Of a DNA stretch of 64,000 bases, positions 1-8,693 are shown in pieces. The position numbers and the translations under genes are program-made. Each line of letters opens with the position of its first letter. Position 1 is the stretch's first letter. The stretch comes from Phaeocystidibacter sp965659415 (GTDB lineage: Bacteria; Bacteroidota; Bacteroidia; Flavobacteriales; Schleiferiaceae): contig CBFHVA010000002.1 of assembly GCA_965659415.1 (NCBI GenBank), positions 1 to 64,000 on the forward strand, in the 5' to 3' direction. The notes beneath the pieces were generated by a model, which was given only the letters and a program-made list of their open reading frames with translations, was not told the origin of the DNA and did not search any database.

Positions 1-129
1 ACGTGCTATGATCCGATTGTTACTCACCACAACAGCACCTACTGGCACCTCGTCCATTTCATATGCCTTCACCGCCTCTTTGATGGCCTCACGCATAAAA
101 CGCTCGTCTGAATATAGGTCGATTTCCAT
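1..129 (-). CDS. tadA: tRNA-specific adenosine deaminase TadA, N-terminal part (cut by window edge)
   Basis: Reading the minus strand from an ATG at 129 gives 43 residues that run off the left edge. They start MEIDLYSDERFMREAIKEA and continue to DEVPVGAVVVSNN, the typical N-terminus of TadA/CDA-fold deaminases. TadA converts A34 of tRNA-Arg(ACG) to inosine. The zinc-binding HAE and PCxxC motifs would lie outside the window, so the assignment rests only on the N-terminal block, mainly the VPVGAVVV strand. A -7 motif TATCTTTG ends 5 nt before the ATG, supporting this start and suggesting a leaderless mRNA. Confidence 0.85.
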   Translation of the reverse strand, partial: MEIDLYSDERFMREAIKEAVKAYEMDEVPVGAVVVSNNRIIAR

Positions 130-134
130 GGCGA

Positions 135-142
135 CAAAGATA
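135..142 (-). promoter_or_regulatory. -7 promoter element of tadA
   Basis: TATCTTTG on the minus strand matches the Bacteroidota -7 consensus TAnnTTTG. Only 5 nt (tcgcc) separate it from the tadA ATG, which would place the transcription start at or next to the start codon. No clear -33 TTTG box is seen upstream because that area is occupied by the TCGGA repeat. Confidence 0.6.
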
Positions 143-147
143 GGTTT

Positions 148-187
148 TCGGATGATCGGATGGTCGGATTGTCGGATTGTCGGATTG
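148..187. repeat. Five tandem 8-bp TCGGATKR units
   Basis: TCGGA recurs at 148, 156, 164, 172 and 180 with an exact 8-bp period; the unit is TCGGATGA, TCGGATGG and then three TCGGATTG. Similar TCGGAT/ATCCGAC runs occur between genes at 36358-36385, 36841-36932 and 50415-50450. No coding potential is apparent. Confidence 0.8.
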
Positions 188-308
188 GTGGAAGTTCAGA
201 GAATCGGACCAATAGACATAATGACGGATGGCATTAATGACCAAAGGATCCGTTGTTGAAGTGAAAGCAGAATAGGTAAAACGCTCTTCTCAAGCGCCAC
301 GTAACCAT

Positions 309-407
309 CGATATGCCAAGGGCATATCGTGGTCTTTCACCGCCCACCGGCGGGGACCTTTTGCAACGCCACTGGCGGCAGCAACCTTTTCCTCCGCCGG
401 TGGGCGG
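309..407. repeat. Intergenic inverted repeats (palindrome plus 14-bp arms)
   Basis: Two inverted repeats lie in the 455-bp gap between tadA and the next gene. CGATATGCC (309-317) faces GGCATATCG (321-329) around a 3-nt loop. CCGCCCACCGGCGG (340-353) has its exact reverse complement at 394-407, with 40 bp between. The stretch 336-353 recurs at 48841-48858 with one mismatch, so this is a dispersed intergenic element. The short reading frame across 313-495 follows the repeats and resembles no protein. I see nothing else in the gap. Confidence 0.75.
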
Positions 408-584
408 ACGGGACCTTTTTGGCGGGCCACAGACCGCGCCAAAATTTTCTTTCCCTCAACCAAACCTTTCTTTAAAAAACTACGTTAGTTATTAACAAAA
501 TAACAATATCAGCATTGTGTTTGATAAACAGAAGCTGTCGTATCTTATAAAAGATTTCTGAATAACTTAAGAGAAGATTGATTA

Positions 585-1064
585 ATGAAGATTACCAACA
601 CGAATATTCGTCCGCATTTCTGGACTGTACTGAGCTCACTATTGCTGATCAGCATAATGGATTTTATCCTCGCTCGTATCAGTGGAACCGTGAATGAATG
701 GTTCTGGGGTTACCTATTTGCTGTTAACATTGTTCTCGTTGGTCTTGTATATGCTCTCTTCGGAAAGCCCATTTTCAAGTTCAACGAATCAGGTGAAGTG
801 CTCGAAATTACAAGTGGCTTAGCCTTGGGCCGTTGGCTGGACGAGAAGATACTCGTGAACAGTGGAAACCTCGTGAAATTCGCTTTCGAGCGTAAGAGTC
901 TGCGCCATTACCTCGTGTTGAGCATCCTTCAGGAAAAAGGAGTGCGCCAATTGAAGTTTCCAATTAGTTTCTTGAGCAGTGGTAAACGCGCCAAGCTTCA
1001 AAACCGACTTCAAGAAATGGTGAAAGAAAAACAAGAAGAGAAAAACGTTCACTTGTTTATCTAG
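585..1064 (+). CDS. Small membrane protein of unknown function
   Basis: 159 residues. Two hydrophobic helices at about residues 13-30 and 41-60 are followed by a soluble C-terminal half with alternating beta-strand pattern (FKFNESGEVLEIT..., HYLVLSILQEKG) and a charged, lysine-rich tail. The layout resembles small membrane-anchored PH-like (bPH) proteins, but I do not recognise a named family. A weak promoter (TTTG at 520, TATCTTAT at 541) lies upstream, and an intrinsic terminator follows 22 nt after the stop, so it is probably monocistronic. Confidence 0.75.
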   Translation: MKITNTNIRPHFWTVLSSLLLISIMDFILARISGTVNEWFWGYLFAVNIVLVGLVYALFGKPIFKFNESGEVLEITSGLALGRWLDEKILVNSGNLVKFAFERKSLRHYLVLSILQEKGVRQLKFPISFLSSGKRAKLQNRLQEMVKEKQEEKNVHLFI

Positions 1065-1085
1065 ACATTCTTTCAAGTATATACA

Positions 1086-1108
1086 CCCCGCAATTAGCGG
1101 GGTTTTTT
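1086..1108 (+). terminator. Intrinsic terminator after the 585-1064 gene
   Basis: Perfect 6-bp stem CCCCGC / GCGGGG with loop AATTA, followed by six T. It separates the small membrane protein gene from the metallo-hydrolase gene. Confidence 0.9.
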
Positions 1109-1160
1109 ATTGTCTTTTTCTACCCTTCCATTTTGTTATCTTCGCCTCAAACCCTCCCAA

Positions 1161-2012
1161 ATGAAGATCCACTCTATCAATACCGGATATTTTAAACTTG
1201 ATGGCGGTGCCATGTTTGGCGTGGTTCCCAAATCCCTTTGGCAACGAACTAACCCGGCCGATGAAAAGAATCTGTGTACCTGGGCCATGCGAAGCCTGCT
1301 CTTTGAAGATGGTGATCGCCTAATTCTCATTGATACGGGAGTCGGGAATAAACAGGACGATAAGTTTTTTAGTCATTACTACCTCCACGGCGATGACAGT
1401 CTGGACGGTAACCTCAATAAGCTTGGGTTCCATCGCAACGATATCACCGATGTGTTTTTAACCCACCTCCATTTCGATCATGTGGGAGGAGCCATTGAAT
1501 GGAACAAAGACAGAACAGGCTTTTTACCGGCCTTTCCAAACGCTCGATTTTGGTCGAATGAAAAACATTGGAAATGGGCTACTGAACCGAACCCTAGAGA
1601 GAAAGCTTCGTTTTTGAAGGAGAATATTATTCCTCTTCAGGAGTCGGGACAATTGAACTTCATAGACGTTGCCAACGACTTTACCGCTAGCACTCCTTTG
1701 GGCTTTGACGTGGTTATAGTGAACGGGCATACCGACTCTCAAATGCTCCCAGTGATTGAATATAAAGGGAAAAAAGTTGTGTTTATGGCCGACCTATTGC
1801 CTTCTGTGGGGCATATTCCTCTTCCCTATGTAATGGGCTACGATACACGTCCATTACTCACTATGGACGAAAAGGCAAAGTTTTTGAGCTTAGCTGCAGA
1901 TGAAGAGTATGTCTTGTTCTTGGAACACGATTCGCAACAAGAATGCTGTACAGTGAAACACACCGAGAAGGGTGTACGACTTGATCAGACTTTCTCTTTC
2001 TCAGAACTCTAA
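1161..2012 (+). CDS. MBL-fold metallo-hydrolase (lactonase-like)
   Basis: 283 residues from ATG 1161. Its zinc motif is H102-L-H104-F-D106-H107, followed by GG. Later metal ligands are visible in NGHTDSQ, FMADLLP and LEHDSQ, the pattern of the metallo-beta-lactamase superfamily branch that includes AHL-lactonase and YtnP-like hydrolases. The substrate cannot be read from sequence. An in-frame start at 1110 is possible, but a TATCTTCG -7-like box at 1137-1144 would then lie inside the gene, and homologues begin near MKIHSINTGYF. No signal peptide, so cytoplasmic. The M1 peptidase gene follows 14 nt later in the same direction. Confidence 0.85.
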   Translation: MKIHSINTGYFKLDGGAMFGVVPKSLWQRTNPADEKNLCTWAMRSLLFEDGDRLILIDTGVGNKQDDKFFSHYYLHGDDSLDGNLNKLGFHRNDITDVFLTHLHFDHVGGAIEWNKDRTGFLPAFPNARFWSNEKHWKWATEPNPREKASFLKENIIPLQESGQLNFIDVANDFTASTPLGFDVVIVNGHTDSQMLPVIEYKGKKVVFMADLLPSVGHIPLPYVMGYDTRPLLTMDEKAKFLSLAADEEYVLFLEHDSQQECCTVKHTEKGVRLDQTFSFSEL

Positions 2013-2026
2013 AATCAACATCACTC

Positions 2027-3832
2027 ATGAAGAAACTCGCTTTCCTTTCAGGCGCACTGCTTTCAATTTGTGCCGTGGCTCAACCGAGCACCTACTGGCA
2101 AAATCATGTGGATTACCGCATGGAAATCGATATGGATGTGAATACGCATCAATTTGCAGGCGAGCAGTGGCTGACTTTTACAAACGGGAGTCCGGACACC
2201 ATTAAAGAAGTGTTCTACCACTTATACTTTAATGCCTTCCAACCCGAGAGCATGATGGATGTGCGCTCCAGAAATATTGCCGACCCTGATGGACGCGTTG
2301 GAGATCGAATTTCAAAACTCGATCGAGATGAAGTAGGCTATCATGAAGTTTACATGTTGGAACAAGACGGACAAGCCGTGGAGTTTGAGGTAGTTCACAC
2401 CCTCATGAAAGTGAAGTTGCAAAGGGTCATTGCCCCTGGTGATGCTTCTGTATTTCACATGAAATTCAACAGTCAGGTTCCGGTACAAATTCGTCGTTCT
2501 GGTCGCGATAATAGCGAGGATATCTCCTACAGCATGAGTCAGTGGTATCCAAAAATGGCCATGTATGATGAAGATGGCTGGCACGCCGACCCGTATATCG
2601 GTCGTGAGTTTTACGCTGAATTTGGACGCTTTGTGGTAGACATTACCATCGACAAGAATTACACTGTTGGCGGCACCGGTAACCTGATGAACCCGCAAGA
2701 AGTAGGGCATGGTTATTCAGAAGGTGATGGAAATAAGATGAACGACAAAATCACCTACAAATTTGTGGCGGAGAATGTCCACGATTTCGCTTGGGCAGCT
2801 GATCCGGATTACGAGCACGTGATGGTTGAAATGGAAGACGGACCAACCATTCACTTCTTCTATGATTCAGAAACCGCCAACATCGAGAATTGGGAAAAAC
2901 TAATGAACGATGCCCCACGCTATTTCCGCTTCATGAACGAACATTTTGGGGTTTATCAATATGATCAGTTCTCAGTAATCCAGGCTGGGGATGGGGGAAT
3001 GGAATATCCAATGTGCACTTTCATGGTAGGCAGCGGAGAGGAATACGAAGGCTTCCTCGGACTCTTTGTTCACGAAGCAACACACAACTGGTACTACGGC
3101 ATGTTGGGCACCAACGAATCGCGTTATCCTTGGATGGATGAAGGGTTTACGACCTACGCCGAAGACTTAACTATGCAGCACCTCCTGGAATCGGCAGGCG
3201 ACCCACATGCGAGAACTTATGCGGTGTATTACCAGTGGCAAGCAACCGGGCAAAGAGAGCCCATGAGCACCCATGCCGATCACTTCGACCGTAATGTAGG
3301 CTATGCCATTTCATCGTACTACATGGGTTCTATGTTCCTAAACCAGATGCGCTACATCGTGGGTGATGGGGCATTCGAGCAAGGTATGCTCACCTACTTT
3401 GATCAATGGAAATTCAAGCATCCAAAGCCGGAAGATTTTGTTCGTGTTATGGAGCGCGAATCAGGAATGATTCTCGATTGGTACTTGATGTATTGGGTAG
3501 ACATGACCAAGCCCATCGACTACAAGATTACAAGTGTGGAAGGAATGGGCACTGCTGCCACTCACGTGCAGCTTCAACGCAATGGCGGAATGCCTATGCC
3601 AATGGATGTCCATGTTAAACTCGAAAGCGGCATGGAACTTCACTACACCATTCCTTTGGTGATGATGTTTGAGCATAAAGAAAACTTCGAATCCAAGCAG
3701 CCATGGCCCTGGACGCATCCTACCTATGACCTAGAGATTCCGCATCCTGTGGATGAAATAGATAGCATCGAAATTGGAGAAGGAACGGCCGATGTTGACA
3801 CCGACAACAACCGCTGGACGAATAATCAATAA
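2027..3832 (+). CDS. M1 family zinc aminopeptidase, secreted
   Basis: 601 residues. The N-terminus MKKLAFLSGALLSICAVAQ is a signal peptide. The gluzincin zinc site is H349-E350-A-T-H353 with the third ligand E372 in DEGFTTYAE (HExxH-x18-E). The substrate-binding motif is GGMEYP rather than the classical GAMEN, as in a branch of M1 proteins common in Bacteroidota. It should remove N-terminal residues from peptides outside the cytoplasm. It lies directly after the MBL hydrolase gene and is probably co-transcribed. Its last 7 bp overlap the convergent lysE-type gene. Confidence 0.9.
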   Translation: MKKLAFLSGALLSICAVAQPSTYWQNHVDYRMEIDMDVNTHQFAGEQWLTFTNGSPDTIKEVFYHLYFNAFQPESMMDVRSRNIADPDGRVGDRISKLDRDEVGYHEVYMLEQDGQAVEFEVVHTLMKVKLQRVIAPGDASVFHMKFNSQVPVQIRRSGRDNSEDISYSMSQWYPKMAMYDEDGWHADPYIGREFYAEFGRFVVDITIDKNYTVGGTGNLMNPQEVGHGYSEGDGNKMNDKITYKFVAENVHDFAWAADPDYEHVMVEMEDGPTIHFFYDSETANIENWEKLMNDAPRYFRFMNEHFGVYQYDQFSVIQAGDGGMEYPMCTFMVGSGEEYEGFLGLFVHEATHNWYYGMLGTNESRYPWMDEGFTTYAEDLTMQHLLESAGDPHARTYAVYYQWQATGQREPMSTHADHFDRNVGYAISSYYMGSMFLNQMRYIVGDGAFEQGMLTYFDQWKFKHPKPEDFVRVMERESGMILDWYLMYWVDMTKPIDYKITSVEGMGTAATHVQLQRNGGMPMPMDVHVKLESGMELHYTIPLVMMFEHKENFESKQPWPWTHPTYDLEIPHPVDEIDSIEIGEGTADVDTDNNRWTNNQ

Positions 3833-4497
3833 ATACCCAGCAGCTCCTCTAAGCTATACCCGAGGTGTTGAAAAACACCTCGGGCAATCATAAGGACGCC
3901 AAATATCACTAGGATTAAGCCCACCACACGCTCGATTTTAACAAGCACTGCATCGGTCAAATGAGATTGTAATCTGCGGGCAGAAAAAATTTTGATCACA
4001 TCTACCAACGCGTATGTTGACACGGTAACGATGAAATACAATTTCATAATGTCCATATCGTTATTCACCGTGGCACGCATAACTACCACCGTAGCTAGCC
4101 AATAAGCGAGAACGCCCACATTGAGGAAGTTCATAAAAAAGCCCTTCACGGCGTAAAGTCCGGGGCTCATATTCTTCACTTCGGGTAATTCATCTTCTTT
4201 TTCGAGATGATGCTTTTTCTTTTTCGCTACACGGATGTTGTATATGCCGTAGCCGGCAATTACCAATCCGCCAATGCCATATACCCACGCCAAGTTGGTA
4301 ATCTGATTGAGAAAGGAGCTGCTGTAGAGGATTAGGAGAATAAATAAGATATCGGCAAACAGGACGCCCGCATCAAAGGCCAAAGCACGCTTCACACCTT
4401 TATTCATAGCTATTTCGAGCAATAACAAGAAAACAGGGCCAACCATGAAACTCAAGGTGACCCCAAGGATTACGGCGGCAATGATTACTTCAACCAT
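3826..4497 (-). CDS. LysE/RhtB-family exporter
   Basis: 223 residues with about six hydrophobic segments. The N-terminal stretch (GVTLSFMVGPVFLLLLEIAM, then a GVKRALAFDAG loop) is the LysE-fold signature for amino-acid and related metabolite exporters in the inner membrane. A lysine-rich cytoplasmic loop lies near residues 100-115. Substrate unknown. It converges on and overlaps the M1 peptidase gene by 7 bp. Within its 3' end, 3861-3882 forms a perfect 9-bp hairpin with a GAAA loop on the plus strand. It lies 9 nt downstream of rnr on the same strand and may be co-transcribed with it. Confidence 0.85.
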   Translation of the reverse strand: MVEVIIAAVILGVTLSFMVGPVFLLLLEIAMNKGVKRALAFDAGVLFADILFILLILYSSSFLNQITNLAWVYGIGGLVIAGYGIYNIRVAKKKKHHLEKEDELPEVKNMSPGLYAVKGFFMNFLNVGVLAYWLATVVVMRATVNNDMDIMKLYFIVTVSTYALVDVIKIFSARRLQSHLTDAVLVKIERVVGLILVIFGVLMIARGVFQHLGYSLEELLGIY

Positions 4498-4506
4498 CTA
4501 GCGAAT

Positions 4507-6684
4507 TTAGGCATCTGAACCTCCAGAGCGAAGGGGAGTGAAGTCAATTTGTTTCTTCTCCAAATCTACATTCTTCACACGAATGCGCATGGGGTCTCCC
4601 AGTTGGAAAATGCGACCGGACGACTCTCCAATAATTTGATGATTCCTTTCATCGTATATGTAGTAATCATCTCGAAAATCGCGAATCCGAATCATGCCTT
4701 CACAGTAGTTCTCATTAAGCTCCACAAACACACCCCAATCGGTTACGCCGGTGATCACTCCTGCGAACTCTTCTCCCACAAACTTTTCGAGATACTTGGC
4801 CTGCATGTACTTGATGGAATCACGCTCAGCCGTTGCTGCCATCTTCTCTCGGTCAGTGGCATGTTCACATAGTTCCTCAATGGGATCCGCAGCTGGTGAT
4901 TGCTTTTTATCGAGATAATCTTGCAATAAGCGATGCACAATCACGTCCGGGTAGCGACGAATAGGCGAAGTAAAATGCGTGTAATAGTCGAACGCCAAAC
5001 CGTAATGCCCAACATTCTGAGTAGTGTATACCGCTTTAGCCATCGAACGTACGGTAAGTGTTTCAATCATATTTGCTTCACCACTACCTTTCACTTGTTT
5101 CAACATTTTGTTGAGTGAGCTTGAAATGGCCTTTCTGCCGCGAGTAGAAATGCTGTAGCCAAATTGCTTGACAAAGTTGGAGAGATCTAGAAGCTTGGTC
5201 GGATCAGGATCATCGTGAACGCGATAAACCATCGTTCTCCCACTGTTCTTTCCATCTTTCCCCTTGCCTACTATTGAAGCTACCTCCCGGTTGGCAAGCA
5301 ACATAAACTCTTCAATTAGGTGGTTGGCGTCTTTCGACTCCTTGAAATACACACCTGTAGGCTCATTCTTATCGTCGAGGTGAAATTTCACTTCTCGTTT
5401 ATCGAAACTAATTGCTCCATTCTTCATTCGGTCTTTGCGAAGAATTTTAGCCATTCTATCCAACAAAAGAACTTCCTCTTTCAAAGGGCCTTCTCCACCT
5501 TCAATTATGGCCTGTGCATCTTCATAAGCAAATCGATGATCCGAGTGTATGGCCGTTCTGCCAAACCAGCGCTTGTGCACTTTTCCAGATTCATCCATTT
5601 CAAAAATGGCGCTGAAGGTCAGTTTATCCTCATGCGGCCGAAGTGAGCATACTCCATTCGACAATTTTTCAGGAAGCATGGGAACTACGCGATCTACCAA
5701 ATAAACACTTGTTGCTCTTTCTATGGCTTCTTCATCGAGAACCGAACCCGGAGTTACGAAATGTGAAACGTCGGCTATGTGAACACCCACCGACCAACGT
5801 CCGTTATTCAGTTTTTCCAGTGATAGGGCATCGTCGAAATCCTTGGCATCAGCAGGGTCGATGGTGAAGGTGGTCACCTTTCGCAGGTCTCGGCGCTTGG
5901 CAATTTCCTCTTCAGGAATTTCCATTGGGATTTTCTCGGCGGCCGCTTCAACTGCTGGAGGGAACTCATACGGCAGGCCATATTCTGCTAAAATCGCATG
6001 AATCTCAACGTTATGATCTCCAGGTTGACCAAGTATTTTGATGATTTCACCAAATGGCGAACTAGCTCGTTCTGGCCAATCCGATAATTTGGCAATCACT
6101 TTTTCTCCGTGCTGGGCTCCGTTCAGCTTCTCCTTTGGGATATATAAATCCACCTGCATCTTGTTGCTGTCGGGCACCACAAAGGCATATGATTTACCTA
6201 ATTCAACCGTCCCAACAAATTCGAGGCGCTTTCTTTCGATGATTTCCGTGACTTCTCCTTCTAGACGCTTATTGCGTTGGCGCGCATAGAGAAGAACGCG
6301 CACAGTATCGCCGTGTAAGGCGTGTTTAAGGTTACCCGCTTTTACGAGAACATCCTCTTCGGTCTTATCATTTACGATATAGGCATTTCCGGATGACGTC
6401 ATGTCGACCCTTCCCTCAACGTGGTTAGCTCTAAACTTCAGTTTGTATTTTCCTCTACCTACACTAATGAGGTCGCCTCTGTTTTCCATCTCTTTGAAGA
6501 GCGTTTCCAAGTTGATTCGTACTTGTGAGGGCACGAGTCCAAGGCGAGATGCGATTTGCTTGTAGTTGAAGGGTTGGCTGGCGTTTCTTTCAAAGATGGC
6601 CAGTGTTTTGTGGCGGATATCGCCTTGGCCGGACCCCCGACCTGACGAGCCCGATGCTCGTCGTTGCTTTTTCTTTTTACTCAT
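4507..6684 (-). CDS. rnr: Ribonuclease R
   Basis: 725 residues. Order: basic, Ser/Gly-rich N-tail, winged-helix region (about 25-85), cold-shock domains, RNB catalytic domain with the Asp cluster TIDPADAKDFDDAL near residue 280, and a C-terminal S1 domain (GVITGVTDWGVFVEL). It is a 3'-5' exoribonuclease that degrades structured RNA. I chose ATG 6684 over an in-frame GTG at 6690 because a perfect -7 element (TACCTTTG, 6697-6690) overlaps the GTG, so the transcript should begin near the ATG. The gene is divergent from the small secreted protein gene at 6756. Confidence 0.96.
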   Translation of the reverse strand: MSKKKKQRRASGSSGRGSGQGDIRHKTLAIFERNASQPFNYKQIASRLGLVPSQVRINLETLFKEMENRGDLISVGRGKYKLKFRANHVEGRVDMTSSGNAYIVNDKTEEDVLVKAGNLKHALHGDTVRVLLYARQRNKRLEGEVTEIIERKRLEFVGTVELGKSYAFVVPDSNKMQVDLYIPKEKLNGAQHGEKVIAKLSDWPERASSPFGEIIKILGQPGDHNVEIHAILAEYGLPYEFPPAVEAAAEKIPMEIPEEEIAKRRDLRKVTTFTIDPADAKDFDDALSLEKLNNGRWSVGVHIADVSHFVTPGSVLDEEAIERATSVYLVDRVVPMLPEKLSNGVCSLRPHEDKLTFSAIFEMDESGKVHKRWFGRTAIHSDHRFAYEDAQAIIEGGEGPLKEEVLLLDRMAKILRKDRMKNGAISFDKREVKFHLDDKNEPTGVYFKESKDANHLIEEFMLLANREVASIVGKGKDGKNSGRTMVYRVHDDPDPTKLLDLSNFVKQFGYSISTRGRKAISSSLNKMLKQVKGSGEANMIETLTVRSMAKAVYTTQNVGHYGLAFDYYTHFTSPIRRYPDVIVHRLLQDYLDKKQSPAADPIEELCEHATDREKMAATAERDSIKYMQAKYLEKFVGEEFAGVITGVTDWGVFVELNENYCEGMIRIRDFRDDYYIYDERNHQIIGESSGRIFQLGDPMRIRVKNVDLEKKQIDFTPLRSGGSDA

Positions 6685-6689
6685 GGCCA

Positions 6690-6697
6690 CAAAGGTA
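6690..6697 (-). promoter_or_regulatory. -7 promoter element of rnr
   Basis: TACCTTTG on the minus strand, ending 5 nt (tggcc) before ATG 6684. Its position rules against the upstream GTG start and predicts a leaderless rnr mRNA. Confidence 0.65.
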
Positions 6698-6755
6698 CGA
6701 GTATTTAAACGTTGCCATATTCCACCAATATTACCAATTGTGGTACCTTCTCAAC

Positions 6756-7235
6756 ATGAGAAATCTGGTTGCAGCACTGGCGCTCCTTGGCTTTCAAAGT
6801 ATATCGGCCCAAATCGACATGCCCTTTGAAGAGCAAGTTTGCCAAGTTATCGACTCCTCAGATTATAAAGGAGAAGAACGAGCCGATCGCATTTACGCTC
6901 ACCTCGATGATATGGCTGAAACTATGCCAGAGCATATTATCTGTCTTGAAAGAAACCCAACTTTAGACAGCATCGGCTCGGCCAAAGGATATTGGTCTAT
7001 TCGTCCAGATGGAACCATCATGCTCAATCCACGCGGGCCTTATGCTCAGCTGCTTTTGCGCTGTGCAAGAAAGTACTCTGACTTTCGACCCTATGTGGAA
7101 ACCATCATAAATTTCTCGGACATCCCTCCGCAGTTTATTCCTTTCCCGGTGGACCGCAGAAACCGATTGAACTTGGAAGACCCCGTAGTTCAACAAGTGG
7201 TAATCCTACATTTCTATATTTTATGCACCTATTAA
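6756..7235 (+). CDS. Secreted protein of unknown function
   Basis: 159 residues from ATG 6756, with a clear signal peptide (MRNLVAALALLGFQSISAQ). The mature part has Cys pairs (QVCQV, HIICLER, LLRCARK) but no family I recognise. A longer in-frame frame exists upstream, but it crosses the rnr start and lacks sense, while a TACCTTCT box at 6744-6751 sits 4 nt before the chosen ATG. The C-terminus (VVQQVVILHFYILCTY) is unusually hydrophobic and abrupt, so a frameshift or truncation near 7200 is possible but cannot be shown from one sequence. Confidence 0.65.
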   Translation: MRNLVAALALLGFQSISAQIDMPFEEQVCQVIDSSDYKGEERADRIYAHLDDMAETMPEHIICLERNPTLDSIGSAKGYWSIRPDGTIMLNPRGPYAQLLLRCARKYSDFRPYVETIINFSDIPPQFIPFPVDRRNRLNLEDPVVQQVVILHFYILCTY

Positions 7236-7328
7236 TCAGAAGGTTAGAAAATAATTTTAACTTTTTTTAAAGATGCGTGCAACGTTTGAAATCCATACAG
7301 TGTCTTTATAAATGAAGACCTACACAAA

Positions 7329-7889
7329 GTGAAACTCTTCCAACTCAGCTCAACTACCGAACAGCTCATTGAGCGTTGTCGTGATTATGACCGCAAGGCA
7401 CAGCACGACTTGTACGAGCGATTCTCGTCAAAAATGCTGGCCGTATGTATTCGATACGTGAAGAGTAAGGAAGAAGCCGAAGAAGTTCTAATGAACGGTT
7501 TCATCAAGGTTTTCAACAAGATTAACGACTTCAACGATGAGGGGTCATTTGAGGGATGGATACGGCGGATCATGGTAAATGAAAGTCTAAATCACATCCG
7601 CTACAAGAAGAACCTCTTTGTTGAACGAGAAGATGAAGGAGAATGGTCGGAGCCTCAACATACTCCTCTGGAGTCGCAGGAAACAACAACGGCCTTGATG
7701 CAGATGATAGACGAACTACCCATGGGCTACAGAACAGTTTTTAACTTGTTTGCCATTGAAGGGTACGGACATAAAGAGATTGCGGATATGCTTGAAATAG
7801 ATGAGAAAACAAGCCGATCGCAATTGAGTAGAGCTAGAAAACAGTTACAAGAGAGAATTACAGAAGCGAAATATCTGTACAAGCCATGA
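7329..7889 (+). CDS. ECF RNA polymerase sigma factor
   Basis: 186 residues from a GTG. Region 2 is SKMLAVCIRYVKSKEEAEEVLMNGFIKVF, with the usual acidic residues in 2.2, and region 4 is a helix-turn-helix (GYGHKEIADMLEIDEKTSRS). It directs RNA polymerase to a stress or envelope regulon. It is the first gene of a three-gene unit: its stop overlaps the start of the next gene (ATGA at 7886), which encodes a one-TM anti-sigma-like protein, and an outer membrane protein follows. Confidence 0.92.
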   Translation: MKLFQLSSTTEQLIERCRDYDRKAQHDLYERFSSKMLAVCIRYVKSKEEAEEVLMNGFIKVFNKINDFNDEGSFEGWIRRIMVNESLNHIRYKKNLFVEREDEGEWSEPQHTPLESQETTTALMQMIDELPMGYRTVFNLFAIEGYGHKEIADMLEIDEKTSRSQLSRARKQLQERITEAKYLYKP

Positions 7890-8683
7890 AAGAGCAAAAC
7901 CCCATCGACGAGCACTTCAAGCAGCATCTGCACGATGCAGAGGTGAAGCCCAGCTCCGACCTTTGGTCGAAGATGGAACCGCGCCTCAACGATGAAAAAG
8001 ACAGCCGTAAAGGTTGGTGGATCGGCATTGCGGCCTCCCTTGCTTTTGGACTAGCCGTTTCAAGCTGGTTATATGATAATTATCAAGAACCTTCCATGGG
8101 GCCTGAGCTGCCTATCGGCACAGAGCAACCATCCATAGAAAGTCCGAGCACTCCGCCATCGGAACTAAATGAGAGCATTGAATTGACTGCGCCGGAGTAC
8201 GATGAATCAGAAAGCACCCAATCCATCGCGGATCAGGAAAACGAGCCAAAAGGAGAAATTCAAGCAGCGCCGAGCCACTCGAGAAATATGGCCGACAGCA
8301 ACTCTGCGGAAGAGCGTCGCACGATGGCCATGAACGAACCAGAGCAAGCCGAATCCATTTCATCAACGCCCAATACCCAAAGTTCCGACGAGGATAGAGA
8401 GGAAGTTCAAGCTCGAGAAATTGGCGTGAAAGTTCGAATTAATCCGAGCAAGTATTTGGCCATGGCCGAGGCGCAACCTGCAGAAGAAACGGCTACGCCT
8501 CTTGCTCAAGAACGTGTTGAAATCACCGAATATGCCGAGGCGCAATTCAACAATCTAATTGCAGGTGAAGCGCTTGAAGCTCCGAGCAAGGAAGGAATTA
8601 AATGGCCTTCATTGAGCGTGAATCTCAACCCACTGATAGAAAAATTTACACCTGAAACTGACAATTCATCAACTGAAAACTAA
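7886..8683 (+). CDS. One-TM protein, probable anti-sigma factor
   Basis: 265 residues. A short cytoplasmic N-terminus (DEHFKQHLHDAEVKPSSDLW...) resembles the N-terminal segment of Bacteroidota anti-sigma-like proteins. One membrane helix follows at about 44-63 (WWIGIAASLAFGLAVSSWLY), then a long periplasmic, Ser/Glu/Pro-rich low-complexity part with no domain I recognise. It overlaps the sigma gene by ATGA. The role as anti-sigma is inferred from topology and position; no zinc-binding HxxxCxxC is present. Confidence 0.75.
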   Translation: MKEQNPIDEHFKQHLHDAEVKPSSDLWSKMEPRLNDEKDSRKGWWIGIAASLAFGLAVSSWLYDNYQEPSMGPELPIGTEQPSIESPSTPPSELNESIELTAPEYDESESTQSIADQENEPKGEIQAAPSHSRNMADSNSAEERRTMAMNEPEQAESISSTPNTQSSDEDREEVQAREIGVKVRINPSKYLAMAEAQPAEETATPLAQERVEITEYAEAQFNNLIAGEALEAPSKEGIKWPSLSVNLNPLIEKFTPETDNSSTEN

Positions 8684-8693
8684 AACAACAAAA

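Noticed and set aside
148..187. CRISPR array
   Set aside because: Units are 8 bp, without spacers and without cas genes in the window.
313..495. 60-residue plus-strand frame
   Set aside because: Follows GC-rich inverted repeats; Pro/Gly-rich nonsense composition.
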